From positions 1 through 64,000 of IMG/VR virus record IMGVR_UViG_3300010160_000047: a stretch of DNA of 64,000 nt, one strand, 5' to 3'. The translations under genes were made by a program, and so were the position numbers. The stretch is from a virus. Shown piece after piece: positions 50,630-59,966 of this stretch; position 1 is the first letter of the stretch, and every line of letters starts with the position of its first letter. The notes under the pieces are model-generated. The model saw only the letters and a program-made list of their open reading frames with translations. It was not told where the DNA came from and searched no databases.

Positions 50630-53600
50630 ATGAAAAAAATATTTTTACTACTATCTTTTTTTTTGATTTGTGCGATCTCGTATTCTCAGCAATACCCAGT
50701 CACGCAAAATTTAGGTGCGCCTAAAACATTAGTTGTAACCAAAGGCGGAATCCAAGTTGATAGTTCTCTTATACTTCCTCATTTTCCCGATACAGCATCT
50801 GCTAATATATCTACTTTTATAAAAAAATATCCAGGGACATTAATAAGAGTAGGGGATAGTCTTTATGTAAGAAGTGCAGATACTACTACTTGGTTGCCAT
50901 TGAATAGTGGAAATGTAAACATCATAAATAATTTCTTTACTTATAATACCCGATTGATTTCGGGAAGTGCTGTTTGGGATTCTTTATTAATATATAGTGT
51001 TACTAAGTGTATTTATTATATTAATGGCAATTTATACGGTTCGGCAGCTACCAATGTAACACTAGCAGCTGCTGATTCTTCCAATCCAAGGATAGATGTT
51101 ATTTATTGCGATACTTCGGGAAATGTTGGGGTAATAACAGGTGTCTCCTCACCCGATCCTGTAAAGCCTGTAGTTAATCCTCTATCACAAATAGAATTAA
51201 CTCACATAGATGTAAATGCCCAAGCTACAACACCAGCAGGCATCAGTAAAAAGATAATCTACAATGAGAACACAGGGCTTCCAGGGGAGTGGACTACATC
51301 AAGTACAAGTGGTGCAATTACATTTAACTACGCAACCAATCCATATAAAGATTTAGTTTCTGCATTTTTTGATGGAGGAGCTGCACTTAATCAAAGTGCT
51401 ATATTTACCAATAACGCAAATGTTAACGCAGACACCCTTAGTCTTTTGTCTATGTACTTGAGGTTAAATTCAGCTGTAGCGTCTATTTCTAAAACACTAT
51501 TGGCTATACAGCTTTTTAAATCGGGAGTTTTGGTCTCAACTACAATTCAAGTGGAATCTGGTCGTTACGGATACAATGAAAATATTTTATCTGCATATCA
51601 GCAGTTAGCAATACCCTTCTCCGACTTTACTTTTAGAAACCCCACGGACAAAACCTTTGACCAAATAAGAATAATTGCATACGATGTTGTTAAGTTGGGA
51701 TTCCAAATAGACTACATAACAGCTCAAGTTGGAGGCAATCCTCCTCCTGTGACTAGCAACTATTGGTCTTTGTCTGGGAACGACATCTCGGCTTCCCCAA
51801 CATCTGTATTAGGAACAACAAGTAAGAATCCTTTAAGTATAGTTACATTAGGGGTAGAGGCTATAAATATAGCCGAAGATGGAATAATAAGACTACCTAG
51901 AATATTTAGCAATACAGACACTACAACTTACAAGCCATTGGCTATAAATACAAACGATGGGGAGCTAGTGCGTATGGACTCATGGATTGGAGGTGGAACA
52001 GGAAGCGTTACAGCAGTTACTGGGGTAGCTCCTGTGTTTTCAAGTGGGGGAACAACTCCCTCAATATCCATGTCTATAGCCTCAACTAGCACAAATGGTT
52101 ACCTAACACAAGGCGACTGGAACATCTTTAACAACAAACTAAATCCTGCTGACACCATTTCCCTGTCAACCAGAGTAAATAATGCCTACAATAGCGTAAC
52201 CAGACTGTCAGATACAAGTTTCTATTTAAAGAAACCTAATGATGTTAAGGATACAATTTTGTTGGGGAACTCAATAGTTTACGCAGAGAATCCAATAATG
52301 GCAAGGGTGTCTAATGACTCTAACATTATCTACTTTAACCCAGATACTGCTAATGTATGGAGAGGTGGAAGTGGAACTATACCAACATTACAACAAGTAT
52401 TAGATAATAATCATAATTTAGTTAATAACAATAATTTTCAAGGAACACTTGCTGGTACTGCCCAAACAGGAAATAATGTAAATGCTTTTGGTAATAGCGC
52501 AGGTGAGTTTAATACAGGTATTTGGGTAAATGCTTTTGGTAATGCTGCGGCTGAAACAAATGTTGGTAATCAAGTTAATGCCTTTGGAATTGCAGCAGGA
52601 CAAGACAACTCAGGTTCAGATGTAAATTTTCTAGGAAACTTAGCAGGAAATGCTAATTCTGGAGGGTCTGTAAATGGATTAGGATTATATGCAGCAAAAG
52701 ATAATACAGGAAATAATGTAAATGCTTTTGGATATAATACTGGAGTTGGAAATACTGCAAATGATATAAATCTTTTCGGTAAAAACGCATCAGCTACAGC
52801 TAACAATCAAATAGTATATACAACAGATGATGGTACATATCAAACTAGATTACAACAAAATAATACACAAGATAATTTAATAAACATTCCTAACGAAAGT
52901 GGAACATTATTATTAGATGCTCCTGCTGATGGTAATTTATATGGAAGACAAAATAATGCTTGGGCAATAGTAAGTGGCGGTAGCGGAACGGTAACAAGCA
53001 TATCTCAAGGATATGGCATCACTAATTCCCCCAACCCAATAATAGCAACAGGAACTATAACAGTAGATACAGCAACATTGTCTGGTAAGTATGTTAGAAT
53101 AACAGATACAGCCAATATGCTTAGTCCATACCCAATAGGAAGTGGTGCTGCTACTACAGTTGCTTTTTGGGATGGCACACGTTCGTTAACAAACAACTCA
53201 CAAATAGCTATTGATAATTCTTCACCAACAAGTCCATCTTTACAAATTAGAGCAAGTACGGTAACTACAAGGTCATTTATGAATCCAACTTATAGTGGTG
53301 TACAATACAATGCTACTAATTATGCAATAAATAATATCTCCACAACTACACCTTTATTTATAAATCACGAAGAAATAATCAATAGAGAAAGTAGATTGTA
53401 CTCTAATTCCTTGCAATTTTCTAATTTATCCACAAGTGGTTATGTTACATTGAGTCCCCCAACATCATTTAATAACCGAAACTACACCCTGCCAGATAGC
53501 AGCGGAACTATAGCCTTAAATGAATATACAGTTAACAGCATTTCCCGAACACCAGGAAAAGATTCTATTATATTTTATGTAGGCTCTACAAGATATGCTA

Positions 53601-54415
53601 TCAAAGATAGTGTGGGAACTGCAACAGGATTTGTTCCATATACAGGAGCAACTACAGATGTTGATTTAGGAACTCATATATTGTCTGCACAAGGATTAAG
53701 AGTTACTGGTACAAATGGAGCTGGAGATTTACATTTAAGACACCAAGCAACTGATGCAACTGCTACAGGTCAGTCTACTGCATTGTTCGCTGATGCTAAT
53801 GGAGATTTGAAGTACAAAAATGCAGGTAATTTTTACACAACTTTAAAAACTTCGGGCAATGCAGCCGACGCTATTTATACTTATCCATCAGCAACAACAA
53901 CATTGATAGGCGCAGCAGATACATCTGTATTGCAAAGAAAGAACATTGCTGCTTATTCATTACAGGCTAACAATACGGCATCAGCAGCAAATGTAACTAC
54001 ACAAACATACAGAGATGTTGCAGAGGCAGCTATTTCTGGAACAATTACATGGACAAGTGGAACTGCTCCAACAACATTAATATCGGCAAACTATCAATGG
54101 CAACAAATAGGTAAGGTCGTAACTGTGCAAGTGAGTTTATTATATACGAATCCGAGTACTCTTATTTCTGCATTTACATTTCCTTTGCCTTCAGATATGC
54201 CATTGCCAGTAACACCTACAGGGTGGAGTGCCGCAAGTAGTTATTTATTTACGGGTTCAGCAAGTAGTCATGCTACAACATCATCATTATCTACGAGTGC
54301 TTTAGCAAGTTTTATACGAAGAGATGCGGCAAATACGGGATACGAAATAGGTGGAGGAGGGGCATTATCTTCAGCAAGAGGGTGGAAAATTAATTTAACA
54401 TATAAAGCGCAATAA
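50630..54415 (+). CDS. Large tail fibre with a signal-peptide-like N-terminus and a 16-residue repeat
   Basis: A 1261-residue protein. The N-terminus KKIFLLLSFFLICAISYSQQ looks like a Sec signal peptide with cleavage after SYS. Anchor-type strands follow, then tail-fibre phrases (GSVTAVTGVAPVFSSGGTTPSIS, GYLTQGDWNIFNNKL). Seven tandem 16-residue units, VNAFG-type, occupy residues 613-724. The C-terminal third has GFVPYTGATTDVDLG and a compact terminal domain, probably receptor-binding. Fibre role is well supported; the signal peptide is unusual, since assembly normally takes place in the cytoplasm. GC content rises in about 51.3-52.4 kb. Confidence 0.75.
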   Translation: MKKIFLLLSFFLICAISYSQQYPVTQNLGAPKTLVVTKGGIQVDSSLILPHFPDTASANISTFIKKYPGTLIRVGDSLYVRSADTTTWLPLNSGNVNIINNFFTYNTRLISGSAVWDSLLIYSVTKCIYYINGNLYGSAATNVTLAAADSSNPRIDVIYCDTSGNVGVITGVSSPDPVKPVVNPLSQIELTHIDVNAQATTPAGISKKIIYNENTGLPGEWTTSSTSGAITFNYATNPYKDLVSAFFDGGAALNQSAIFTNNANVNADTLSLLSMYLRLNSAVASISKTLLAIQLFKSGVLVSTTIQVESGRYGYNENILSAYQQLAIPFSDFTFRNPTDKTFDQIRIIAYDVVKLGFQIDYITAQVGGNPPPVTSNYWSLSGNDISASPTSVLGTTSKNPLSIVTLGVEAINIAEDGIIRLPRIFSNTDTTTYKPLAINTNDGELVRMDSWIGGGTGSVTAVTGVAPVFSSGGTTPSISMSIASTSTNGYLTQGDWNIFNNKLNPADTISLSTRVNNAYNSVTRLSDTSFYLKKPNDVKDTILLGNSIVYAENPIMARVSNDSNIIYFNPDTANVWRGGSGTIPTLQQVLDNNHNLVNNNNFQGTLAGTAQTGNNVNAFGNSAGEFNTGIWVNAFGNAAAETNVGNQVNAFGIAAGQDNSGSDVNFLGNLAGNANSGGSVNGLGLYAAKDNTGNNVNAFGYNTGVGNTANDINLFGKNASATANNQIVYTTDDGTYQTRLQQNNTQDNLINIPNESGTLLLDAPADGNLYGRQNNAWAIVSGGSGTVTSISQGYGITNSPNPIIATGTITVDTATLSGKYVRITDTANMLSPYPIGSGAATTVAFWDGTRSLTNNSQIAIDNSSPTSPSLQIRASTVTTRSFMNPTYSGVQYNATNYAINNISTTTPLFINHEEIINRESRLYSNSLQFSNLSTSGYVTLSPPTSFNNRNYTLPDSSGTIALNEYTVNSISRTPGKDSIIFYVGSTRYAIKDSVGTATGFVPYTGATTDVDLGTHILSAQGLRVTGTNGAGDLHLRHQATDATATGQSTALFADANGDLKYKNAGNFYTTLKTSGNAADAIYTYPSATTTLIGAADTSVLQRKNIAAYSLQANNTASAANVTTQTYRDVAEAAISGTITWTSGTAPTTLISANYQWQQIGKVVTVQVSLLYTNPSTLISAFTFPLPSDMPLPVTPTGWSAASSYLFTGSASSHATTSSLSTSALASFIRRDAANTGYEIGGGGALSSARGWKINLTYKAQ
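52466..52801 (+). repeat. Seven tandem 48-base units encoding a VNAFG repeat
   Basis: Units of exactly 16 residues follow one another, for example TGNNVNAFGNSAGEFN, TGIWVNAFGNAAAETN, VGNQVNAFGIAAGQDN. Small, hydrophobic and glycine positions recur, as in left-handed beta-rolls of trimeric adhesins. The last unit (INLFG) is degenerate. Confidence 0.88.
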
Positions 54416-54591
54416 TGAAGCACATCAGACAAATTAATAGTGTTGGAACTAATACTTATACAGTAGTAGTTACTGAAGGATGGATGTTGCCATTAGAGGA
54501 TTTTCCTGCTGTAGTAGAGCATCCCGAATCATTTGAAATATCAGAGGAAGAAATTCCCGAACAACATCAATACCTTATTTACCAATCATGA
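54415..54591 (+). CDS. Small 58-residue protein between the fibre genes
   Basis: The ATG overlaps the stop of the fibre gene (TAATG) and its own stop overlaps the next ATG (ATGA), so the three genes are coupled. The acidic product (MKHIRQINSVGTNTYTVVVTEGW...) could be a small fibre chaperone or adaptor, but no homology is recognised. Confidence 0.6.
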   Translation: MKHIRQINSVGTNTYTVVVTEGWMLPLEDFPAVVEHPESFEISEEEIPEQHQYLIYQS

Positions 54592-57500
54592 GGAAACTTT
54601 TATTAATTATTCTTTTTCTTCCTTTGTTTGCTTCTGCAAGAAAGTTTTATGTTTCTTCAAGTACGGGAAATGATAGTTATACATTTCTACAGGCGCAAAA
54701 TCCAGCTACACCTTGGAAATCACTAAAGACTATTACCGCCTTTGGTTCATCACTTAATAATGGATTTCAGCAATTTACAACATATCCAAACAAGGCTGCT
54801 GCTGGAGATACATTTGTATTTAAAAGAGGAGATTTATTTGATAACGGAGAAACTTATTATTCATCATTTTTTTGGATAAACTATATTCCAGATGGATATT
54901 CGTGTCCAAGTGGAACTGCATTAAATCCTATTGTATTCACTAATTATGGTGACCCTAATCTTGCATTACCTAATTTCTTATATCCAACTGCATCAATTGC
55001 TACTAATGAAAATAGAAATGTATTTGAATTAGGCGGTGTCACAAATATAATTATAGATGGATTACAATTCAATGATAACAGAGGCTCATTTAGTATCCAA
55101 GATAAAGTTAACCCTGCACCAACAAGAAGTGGGATATGGTTGGGAACAAATACCTTCGGAACTTGGATTGATACAACAATAATAGAACGAAAAGTAAAAG
55201 ATTGTATAGTAAGAAATTGTGTATTTAATAATATATCTTTTGCTATTGGCTCTTTAGCTGGCATTAGGTGCGAAATTTATAATAATACAATAACTAACTT
55301 AAAAGCCTGTGTTGATACTATTGGTGTAAATGATGTTGGAGCTGGTGCTTTTGAAGGACTTAATGGATATTTTAATAAGATACATCATAACTATGTAAGA
55401 GGTGCTTGGGCTAAGTCTGGGAGAATATCTTCATCTAATGGATTACTAGGTGTTGGTTGTGATATATTCAATCTTAAATATTCATCAATAAGCTATAATA
55501 CCTTTGTTGATTGTTCGGGAGCTTATGAGATTGGGAACATTGATTTTGCAGATGCTAATGCTGGTGCGCAGTATGATACATTCGCATATAATAAAGTAAT
55601 TAATTGTGGGCAGTTAGGCTATATACATGGAGAATCTAATGACCCATTTGGCGGCAAGGTAAGAAATATATTTAATTGGAATAATGTTATTATCAATAAT
55701 AATACATCACGAATAAATGGTCCTAATTTTGGGTATGACTTATATAATGATGGACAGTCATTTAGAGGGAATTCATTGGGACAATATGCGTGGTGGTTTT
55801 TCAGAAGTCCAATTAAATGTCCAGATAATGCATTACCTGAATCAAATCAAACATGGAGTAATCCAATTAATCCATCTTGGTGCAATTGGAATAGTCATAA
55901 ATTTAATATACAATACTCATCAGATAATTTTGTTGGAAATCCAGATACAATAGTAGATATAAGAAATAATATTTTTTATTGTACTACTGGAGACCAAATA
56001 ATATATGATGCATCCAGAACTAAACAAAAGCATAGCAATAATATTTATTATATTAAGGGTGGGTTTTTATTTCCGACATCGCTGGGTGGAACTTTAGGCA
56101 CTAACGAAAGAATATTTACAACAAAGTTTTTTAAAGACACATCAGCAGCGCTACCAGAGAATTGGGATTTAAGAATAGATTCAGCTACAAGTCTTGCAGT
56201 TACTGGGGGCGCATCAATTCCAGGATTTTCTACAGATTTTGCAGGTAACCCAATAATAGGCATTCGTACTATGGGTATCTATCAATTTGCATCTGGCGCA
56301 ATTACTCCATCAGTAACCACACTTGCAACCACATCCATATCATATACAACTGCTCTTATTGGGGGCAATATAACTTCTGATGGTGGCGCACCAATATTAA
56401 GGAGTGGATTAATGTACAGCACTATACCGTTAGGCACAGATACTCTTTCGGGGGTTAAGGTTATTAATCCTGTCTTGGGAACTGGCGTGTATACATCACC
56501 GATAACAGGGCTTACTTCTTCAACAACTTATTATGTAAGAGCGTTTGCAGTTAACAACATAGGAATAACATGGGGCGCTAATGTTTCGTTCATTACACTA
56601 ACGCCTCCAACATTAGCAACAGTTATCACTTCCCCAGCAACATCAATAACTATATCTGCTGCTACACTTGGGGGTAATGTTACCTTAGATGGTGGTGCTT
56701 CAGTTACAAGAAGAGGAGTAGTCTACAGCACATCAGTTATATCTGACACTAATAGTATTACAGGAGGGGGGAGATTGGCTAGTGGCACAGGCACAGGATT
56801 ATATACCATCCCAGTAACAGGGTTAGCAATTAATACGCTATATCACGTTAGGGCATTTGTAGTTAATTCCGTAGGCGTTTACCTAGCACCAGAGGTTACG
56901 TTTACAACACTAAATATCCCCACACTTACAACACTAGCAGCAACATCTATTACATCTAGTACGGCATCTAGTGGCGGCAACATTAGTTCTAATGGAGGCT
57001 CTCCTGTAATAAGAAGAGGATTGGTATATAATACTATACCAATATCAGATACAGGAATCAATCCAAAAGTAATAGATTTGAGTGGGGGAACAGGCAGTTA
57101 CACATCATTGTTGTCTTCCCTAACACCCAATACAACTTATTATATATTAGCCTTTGCTGTAAATGCTAATGGTGTTGCCTATGGGAATGTTCTAACATTT
57201 AACACGATAATTGCTTCCATACCTACGGTAACATGGGCAGGCGTTAATCTTGGTGTTGTAACCTCGGTAGTTAATGGGAATGTAGCATCAGAAGGCAGCG
57301 CACCAGTTACAAGAAGAGGATTTATTTATAGTCTAACTACTCCATTGCCAGCAGATACAAATAGTGGAATTAAGGTCATAGCGACAGGAGGAGGATTGGG
57401 TGCTTTTCAAGCTACATTAACAGGGCTAACGGCTCTTACAACTTACTATATAAGACCATTTGCGGTAAATTCGGTAGGGGTTAGTTTTGGTGCGGAAACA

Positions 57501-58817
57501 TCATTTAGAACGCAAGGAGCTTCATCAGTTACTACCACTCCCCCAACAGCCATAACAGCAACATCTGCAACCACAGGAGGAGTTATAACTGACTATGGTA
57601 GTACTTTTGTAGTTAAAAGACAATTAATATACAGCACATCGCCTATTGTAGACACTAATAGTACGGTTGGCGGTGGTACATTAAGCTATACTCCCAATAT
57701 AACAGCATATCCTATTCTATTAACTTCACTACTTCCCAACACCACTTATTATATAGCAGCGTTTGTAGTTAACGCCCTTAATTTTTTAACAATTGGGAAT
57801 CGCCTAAGTTTTACTACACTACAGTTATTATCCATACCAACGGTAACAACCAACGCAGTTACATCCATTACTTTAACATCAGCAAATGCTGGAGGCAATG
57901 TTACATTTGACGGCAATAGTGCAGTAACAAGAAGAGGTATATTGTACAGTACATCGCCACTTGGGGATACAACTACAGGCACTAAGATTATTAGTGGAAC
58001 TGCTGGAACTGGTAGTTATACTATTCCCTTGAGTTCCCTAACATCTAATACAATATATTACACTAGGGCATTTGCAGTTAATTCTATAGGAGTTGCTTAT
58101 GGGGATAATGTTGCCTTTGTTACACCATTACCATTATCTACACCTTCAATAGTAACGATTCCTCCATCATCAATAGGGATAACAACTGCATTAAGTGGGG
58201 GCAACATTACATTTGATGGCAACAGCGCAGTTACACGAAGAGGACTAATCTACAGCACATCCGCAATAACCGACACAAATAGCGTTACTGGAGGTGGTAG
58301 AATAATCAGCGGCACTATAGGTATAGGCACTTATACTTCTTCCCTAACAGGACTAACAGGCAATACTCTATATTACATAGCTGCATTTGCTGTTAATTCC
58401 ATAGGGGTAACAATAGCCAACCAAATAACATTTACAACTCTGCCAGCTCCCACAGCACCCTTAGTAACAACCCTACCTGCTACCTTTATAACTATTAGCA
58501 CAGCAGTAATAGGGGGCAACGTAACATCTGATGGTAATTCTACAGTAACACGCAGGGGTCTAGTATACAGCACAGTTTCTCCAATAAGCGACACGAACAG
58601 CATAGTAGGGGGCAATCTAATTATATCGGGTAGTGGCTTGGGGACATTTAACGCATCCTTGTCTTCCCTAACATCTAGCACAACTTACTATGTAAAGGCA
58701 TTTGCTCTTAACTCAGTAGGAATTACTTATGGCAATGAAGTTAACTTTGCAACACCAGTTTTTACACCAAGGTTTAGTTTTTTAAGGATCAAGCGCCGGT
58801 ATGTCCAAAAGCCTTAG
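54588..58817 (+). CDS. Very large surface-protein-like fibre: signal peptide, beta-helix, FN3-like repeats
   Basis: A 1409-residue protein. Its first 18 residues (RKLLLIILFLPLFASARK) look like a signal peptide. Residues about 20-560 read like a right-handed beta-helix (VFELGGVTNIIIDGLQFND; repeated short N-rich strands), as in pectate-lyase-like or adhesin domains. From about residue 570 to near the end there are about nine FN3-like repeats of 75-95 residues, each with GGNIT-type and YYVRAFAVN-type core phrases. A short C-terminal Arg-rich end (FLRIKRRYVQKP) closes it. Such FN3 repeats are common in Bacteroidota surface proteins. It may be a receptor-binding adhesin or a host-derived cell-surface protein. 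Confidence 0.75.
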   Translation: MRKLLLIILFLPLFASARKFYVSSSTGNDSYTFLQAQNPATPWKSLKTITAFGSSLNNGFQQFTTYPNKAAAGDTFVFKRGDLFDNGETYYSSFFWINYIPDGYSCPSGTALNPIVFTNYGDPNLALPNFLYPTASIATNENRNVFELGGVTNIIIDGLQFNDNRGSFSIQDKVNPAPTRSGIWLGTNTFGTWIDTTIIERKVKDCIVRNCVFNNISFAIGSLAGIRCEIYNNTITNLKACVDTIGVNDVGAGAFEGLNGYFNKIHHNYVRGAWAKSGRISSSNGLLGVGCDIFNLKYSSISYNTFVDCSGAYEIGNIDFADANAGAQYDTFAYNKVINCGQLGYIHGESNDPFGGKVRNIFNWNNVIINNNTSRINGPNFGYDLYNDGQSFRGNSLGQYAWWFFRSPIKCPDNALPESNQTWSNPINPSWCNWNSHKFNIQYSSDNFVGNPDTIVDIRNNIFYCTTGDQIIYDASRTKQKHSNNIYYIKGGFLFPTSLGGTLGTNERIFTTKFFKDTSAALPENWDLRIDSATSLAVTGGASIPGFSTDFAGNPIIGIRTMGIYQFASGAITPSVTTLATTSISYTTALIGGNITSDGGAPILRSGLMYSTIPLGTDTLSGVKVINPVLGTGVYTSPITGLTSSTTYYVRAFAVNNIGITWGANVSFITLTPPTLATVITSPATSITISAATLGGNVTLDGGASVTRRGVVYSTSVISDTNSITGGGRLASGTGTGLYTIPVTGLAINTLYHVRAFVVNSVGVYLAPEVTFTTLNIPTLTTLAATSITSSTASSGGNISSNGGSPVIRRGLVYNTIPISDTGINPKVIDLSGGTGSYTSLLSSLTPNTTYYILAFAVNANGVAYGNVLTFNTIIASIPTVTWAGVNLGVVTSVVNGNVASEGSAPVTRRGFIYSLTTPLPADTNSGIKVIATGGGLGAFQATLTGLTALTTYYIRPFAVNSVGVSFGAETSFRTQGASSVTTTPPTAITATSATTGGVITDYGSTFVVKRQLIYSTSPIVDTNSTVGGGTLSYTPNITAYPILLTSLLPNTTYYIAAFVVNALNFLTIGNRLSFTTLQLLSIPTVTTNAVTSITLTSANAGGNVTFDGNSAVTRRGILYSTSPLGDTTTGTKIISGTAGTGSYTIPLSSLTSNTIYYTRAFAVNSIGVAYGDNVAFVTPLPLSTPSIVTIPPSSIGITTALSGGNITFDGNSAVTRRGLIYSTSAITDTNSVTGGGRIISGTIGIGTYTSSLTGLTGNTLYYIAAFAVNSIGVTIANQITFTTLPAPTAPLVTTLPATFITISTAVIGGNVTSDGNSTVTRRGLVYSTVSPISDTNSIVGGNLIISGSGLGTFNASLSSLTSSTTYYVKAFALNSVGITYGNEVNFATPVFTPRFSFLRIKRRYVQKP
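56290..58770 (+). repeat. About nine FN3-like repeats
   Basis: Repeats of about 75-95 residues recur, each with a GGN strand, RRG-YST, a Gly-rich loop and an (S/T)YY-(R)AFAVNS-G sequence near its end. DNA copies differ at many positions, indicating old duplications or strong selection on protein level. Boundaries are approximate. Confidence 0.75.
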
Positions 58818-58869
58818 TAATATTATTACGATAAAATATTTTATTTAATGTGTTGATTTTATAGTTAAT

Positions 58870-58903
58870 TTTGAAGAATGAAATTAATAAGGCATAATAT
58901 TTG
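58870..58903 (+). promoter_or_regulatory. Possible promoter of the lysis cassette
   Basis: TTTG (58870-58873) is followed after 22 bases by AATATTTG (58896-58903), one mismatch from TAnnTTTG. It lies in the 130-base gap before the lysis genes. The spacing is at the long end of the usual range. Confidence 0.4.
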
Positions 58904-58944
58904 CATTATTATTTGTGTACCACCATTTATCCTACTTTAAAACT

Positions 58945-59133
58945 ATGACTATGAAAACCATTCTTAATAATTCAGTTGATTGGGTAAGCATTAAACTTAA
59001 TGCAATTTGCCTTATTGGATTGATTGCCACTTCTAATTTACTTAGTATATTTACATTAATTGCAACAGTTACAACTATCTTGTACAATGCTATTCGTATT
59101 TACAAAGAAATAAAAGAAAATAAATCTAAATAA
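58945..59133 (+). CDS. Small membrane protein, holin or antiholin candidate
   Basis: A 62-residue protein (start ATG at 58945; an upstream GTG is less likely because it adds unrelated codons). Residues about 18-48 (NAICLIGLIATSNLLSIFTLIATVTTILYNA) are hydrophobic, probably two short membrane helices, then a charged tail (YKEIKENKSK). Position two bases before another membrane protein and near the endolysin gene fits a holin pair. Confidence 0.58.
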   Translation: MTMKTILNNSVDWVSIKLNAICLIGLIATSNLLSIFTLIATVTTILYNAIRIYKEIKENKSK

Positions 59134-59134
59134 T

Positions 59135-59383
59135 ATGAAATCACCTTTTTTAACTTTAAATTCAAGGGACTTTATAAAAGGTCTATTTGTAGCAGTACTT
59201 ACTGCGATAGTTACATTTATGTACACTTCATTACAAAATGGATCATTAACTTTTGATTGGAAAGCTATTGGGATGGCGGCCTTGTCTTCGGCATTGGCTT
59301 ACATTATGAAAAATCTGTTAACCAATTCTAGCGATCAGCTATTGGCAACAGAAAAAAAAATGTCAAGCGATGAAAGCATATAA
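59135..59383 (+). CDS. Holin candidate
   Basis: An 82-residue protein with two membrane helices (residues about 13-32, GLFVAVLTAIVTFMYTSL; and about 43-60, AIGMAALSSALAYIMKNLL) and a polar C-terminus. The size and two-helix layout match class II holins, which form the lesions that let the endolysin out. It overlaps the following spanin-like gene by 14 bases. Confidence 0.65.
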   Translation: MKSPFLTLNSRDFIKGLFVAVLTAIVTFMYTSLQNGSLTFDWKAIGMAALSSALAYIMKNLLTNSSDQLLATEKKMSSDESI

Positions 59384-59966
59384 CCTGCTAGGTGTTTTTT
59401 TGTTAAGTATTTTATTCATATCCAACTCTTGCAATATAGAGAAAAGAGTAGAAAAACAACAAGAGGCATTTGATAACATTGGTAAAAAATGGTTGGGGCT
59501 TCATCCATGTGCCAATGATAGCAGTTATATATATCTACCGGGCAAGAGGGATTCCATCCCATTTTTAATTCCTGTATTAGTAAAGGATACGATGGAAATT
59601 AAAAAGCAGATAGACAGTCTTAATATTTATTTGGATAGAAAATATAATGACCAAAAAATAGATTGCAAAAATCAAGTTCGTGAATCATATAATGCTGGAT
59701 ACCAAAAAGCCGAATTAGTTTGGAAAGATAAATTATCTAAAATAAAAATCCCACTTCCAGTAATAGATACCCTAAAAATAACCTTAAAAGACAAGCAAGC
59801 CATTAAATTACTTGTTAGTGATTTAACTGATACCCAAAAAAAACTAACTGATACTCAAATAAATTTAGAAAAATTTAAAGGCAAAAAAGATAAATGGTTT
59901 TTATTGTTTATCCTAGCTTGTGCTTTATTGCTTACTAGCATTTTTTTTAATATCAAAAAGCTATGA
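59370..59966 (+). CDS. Unimolecular spanin-like envelope protein
   Basis: A 198-residue protein with an N-terminal lipoprotein signal (LSILFISNSC; Cys21 as candidate lipid-modified residue), a long charged, coiled-coil-like middle (VSDLTDTQKKLTDTQINLEK) and a C-terminal membrane helix (FLLFILACALLLTSIFF). That arrangement, outer-membrane lipid anchor at one end and inner-membrane helix at the other, is the definition of a u-spanin, which fuses the two membranes at lysis. The position between holin and endolysin supports it. The lipobox SNSC is not canonical but is compatible with Bacteroidota signals. Confidence 0.68.
   Translation: MKAYNLLGVFLLSILFISNSCNIEKRVEKQQEAFDNIGKKWLGLHPCANDSSYIYLPGKRDSIPFLIPVLVKDTMEIKKQIDSLNIYLDRKYNDQKIDCKNQVRESYNAGYQKAELVWKDKLSKIKIPLPVIDTLKITLKDKQAIKLLVSDLTDTQKKLTDTQINLEKFKGKKDKWFLLFILACALLLTSIFFNIKKL

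Noticed and set aside
52466-52801. CRISPR-like interpretation of the 48-base periodic repeat
   Set aside because: The repeat is in frame, codes for a conserved protein pattern and varies at third positions; there are no constant repeats with unique spacers.
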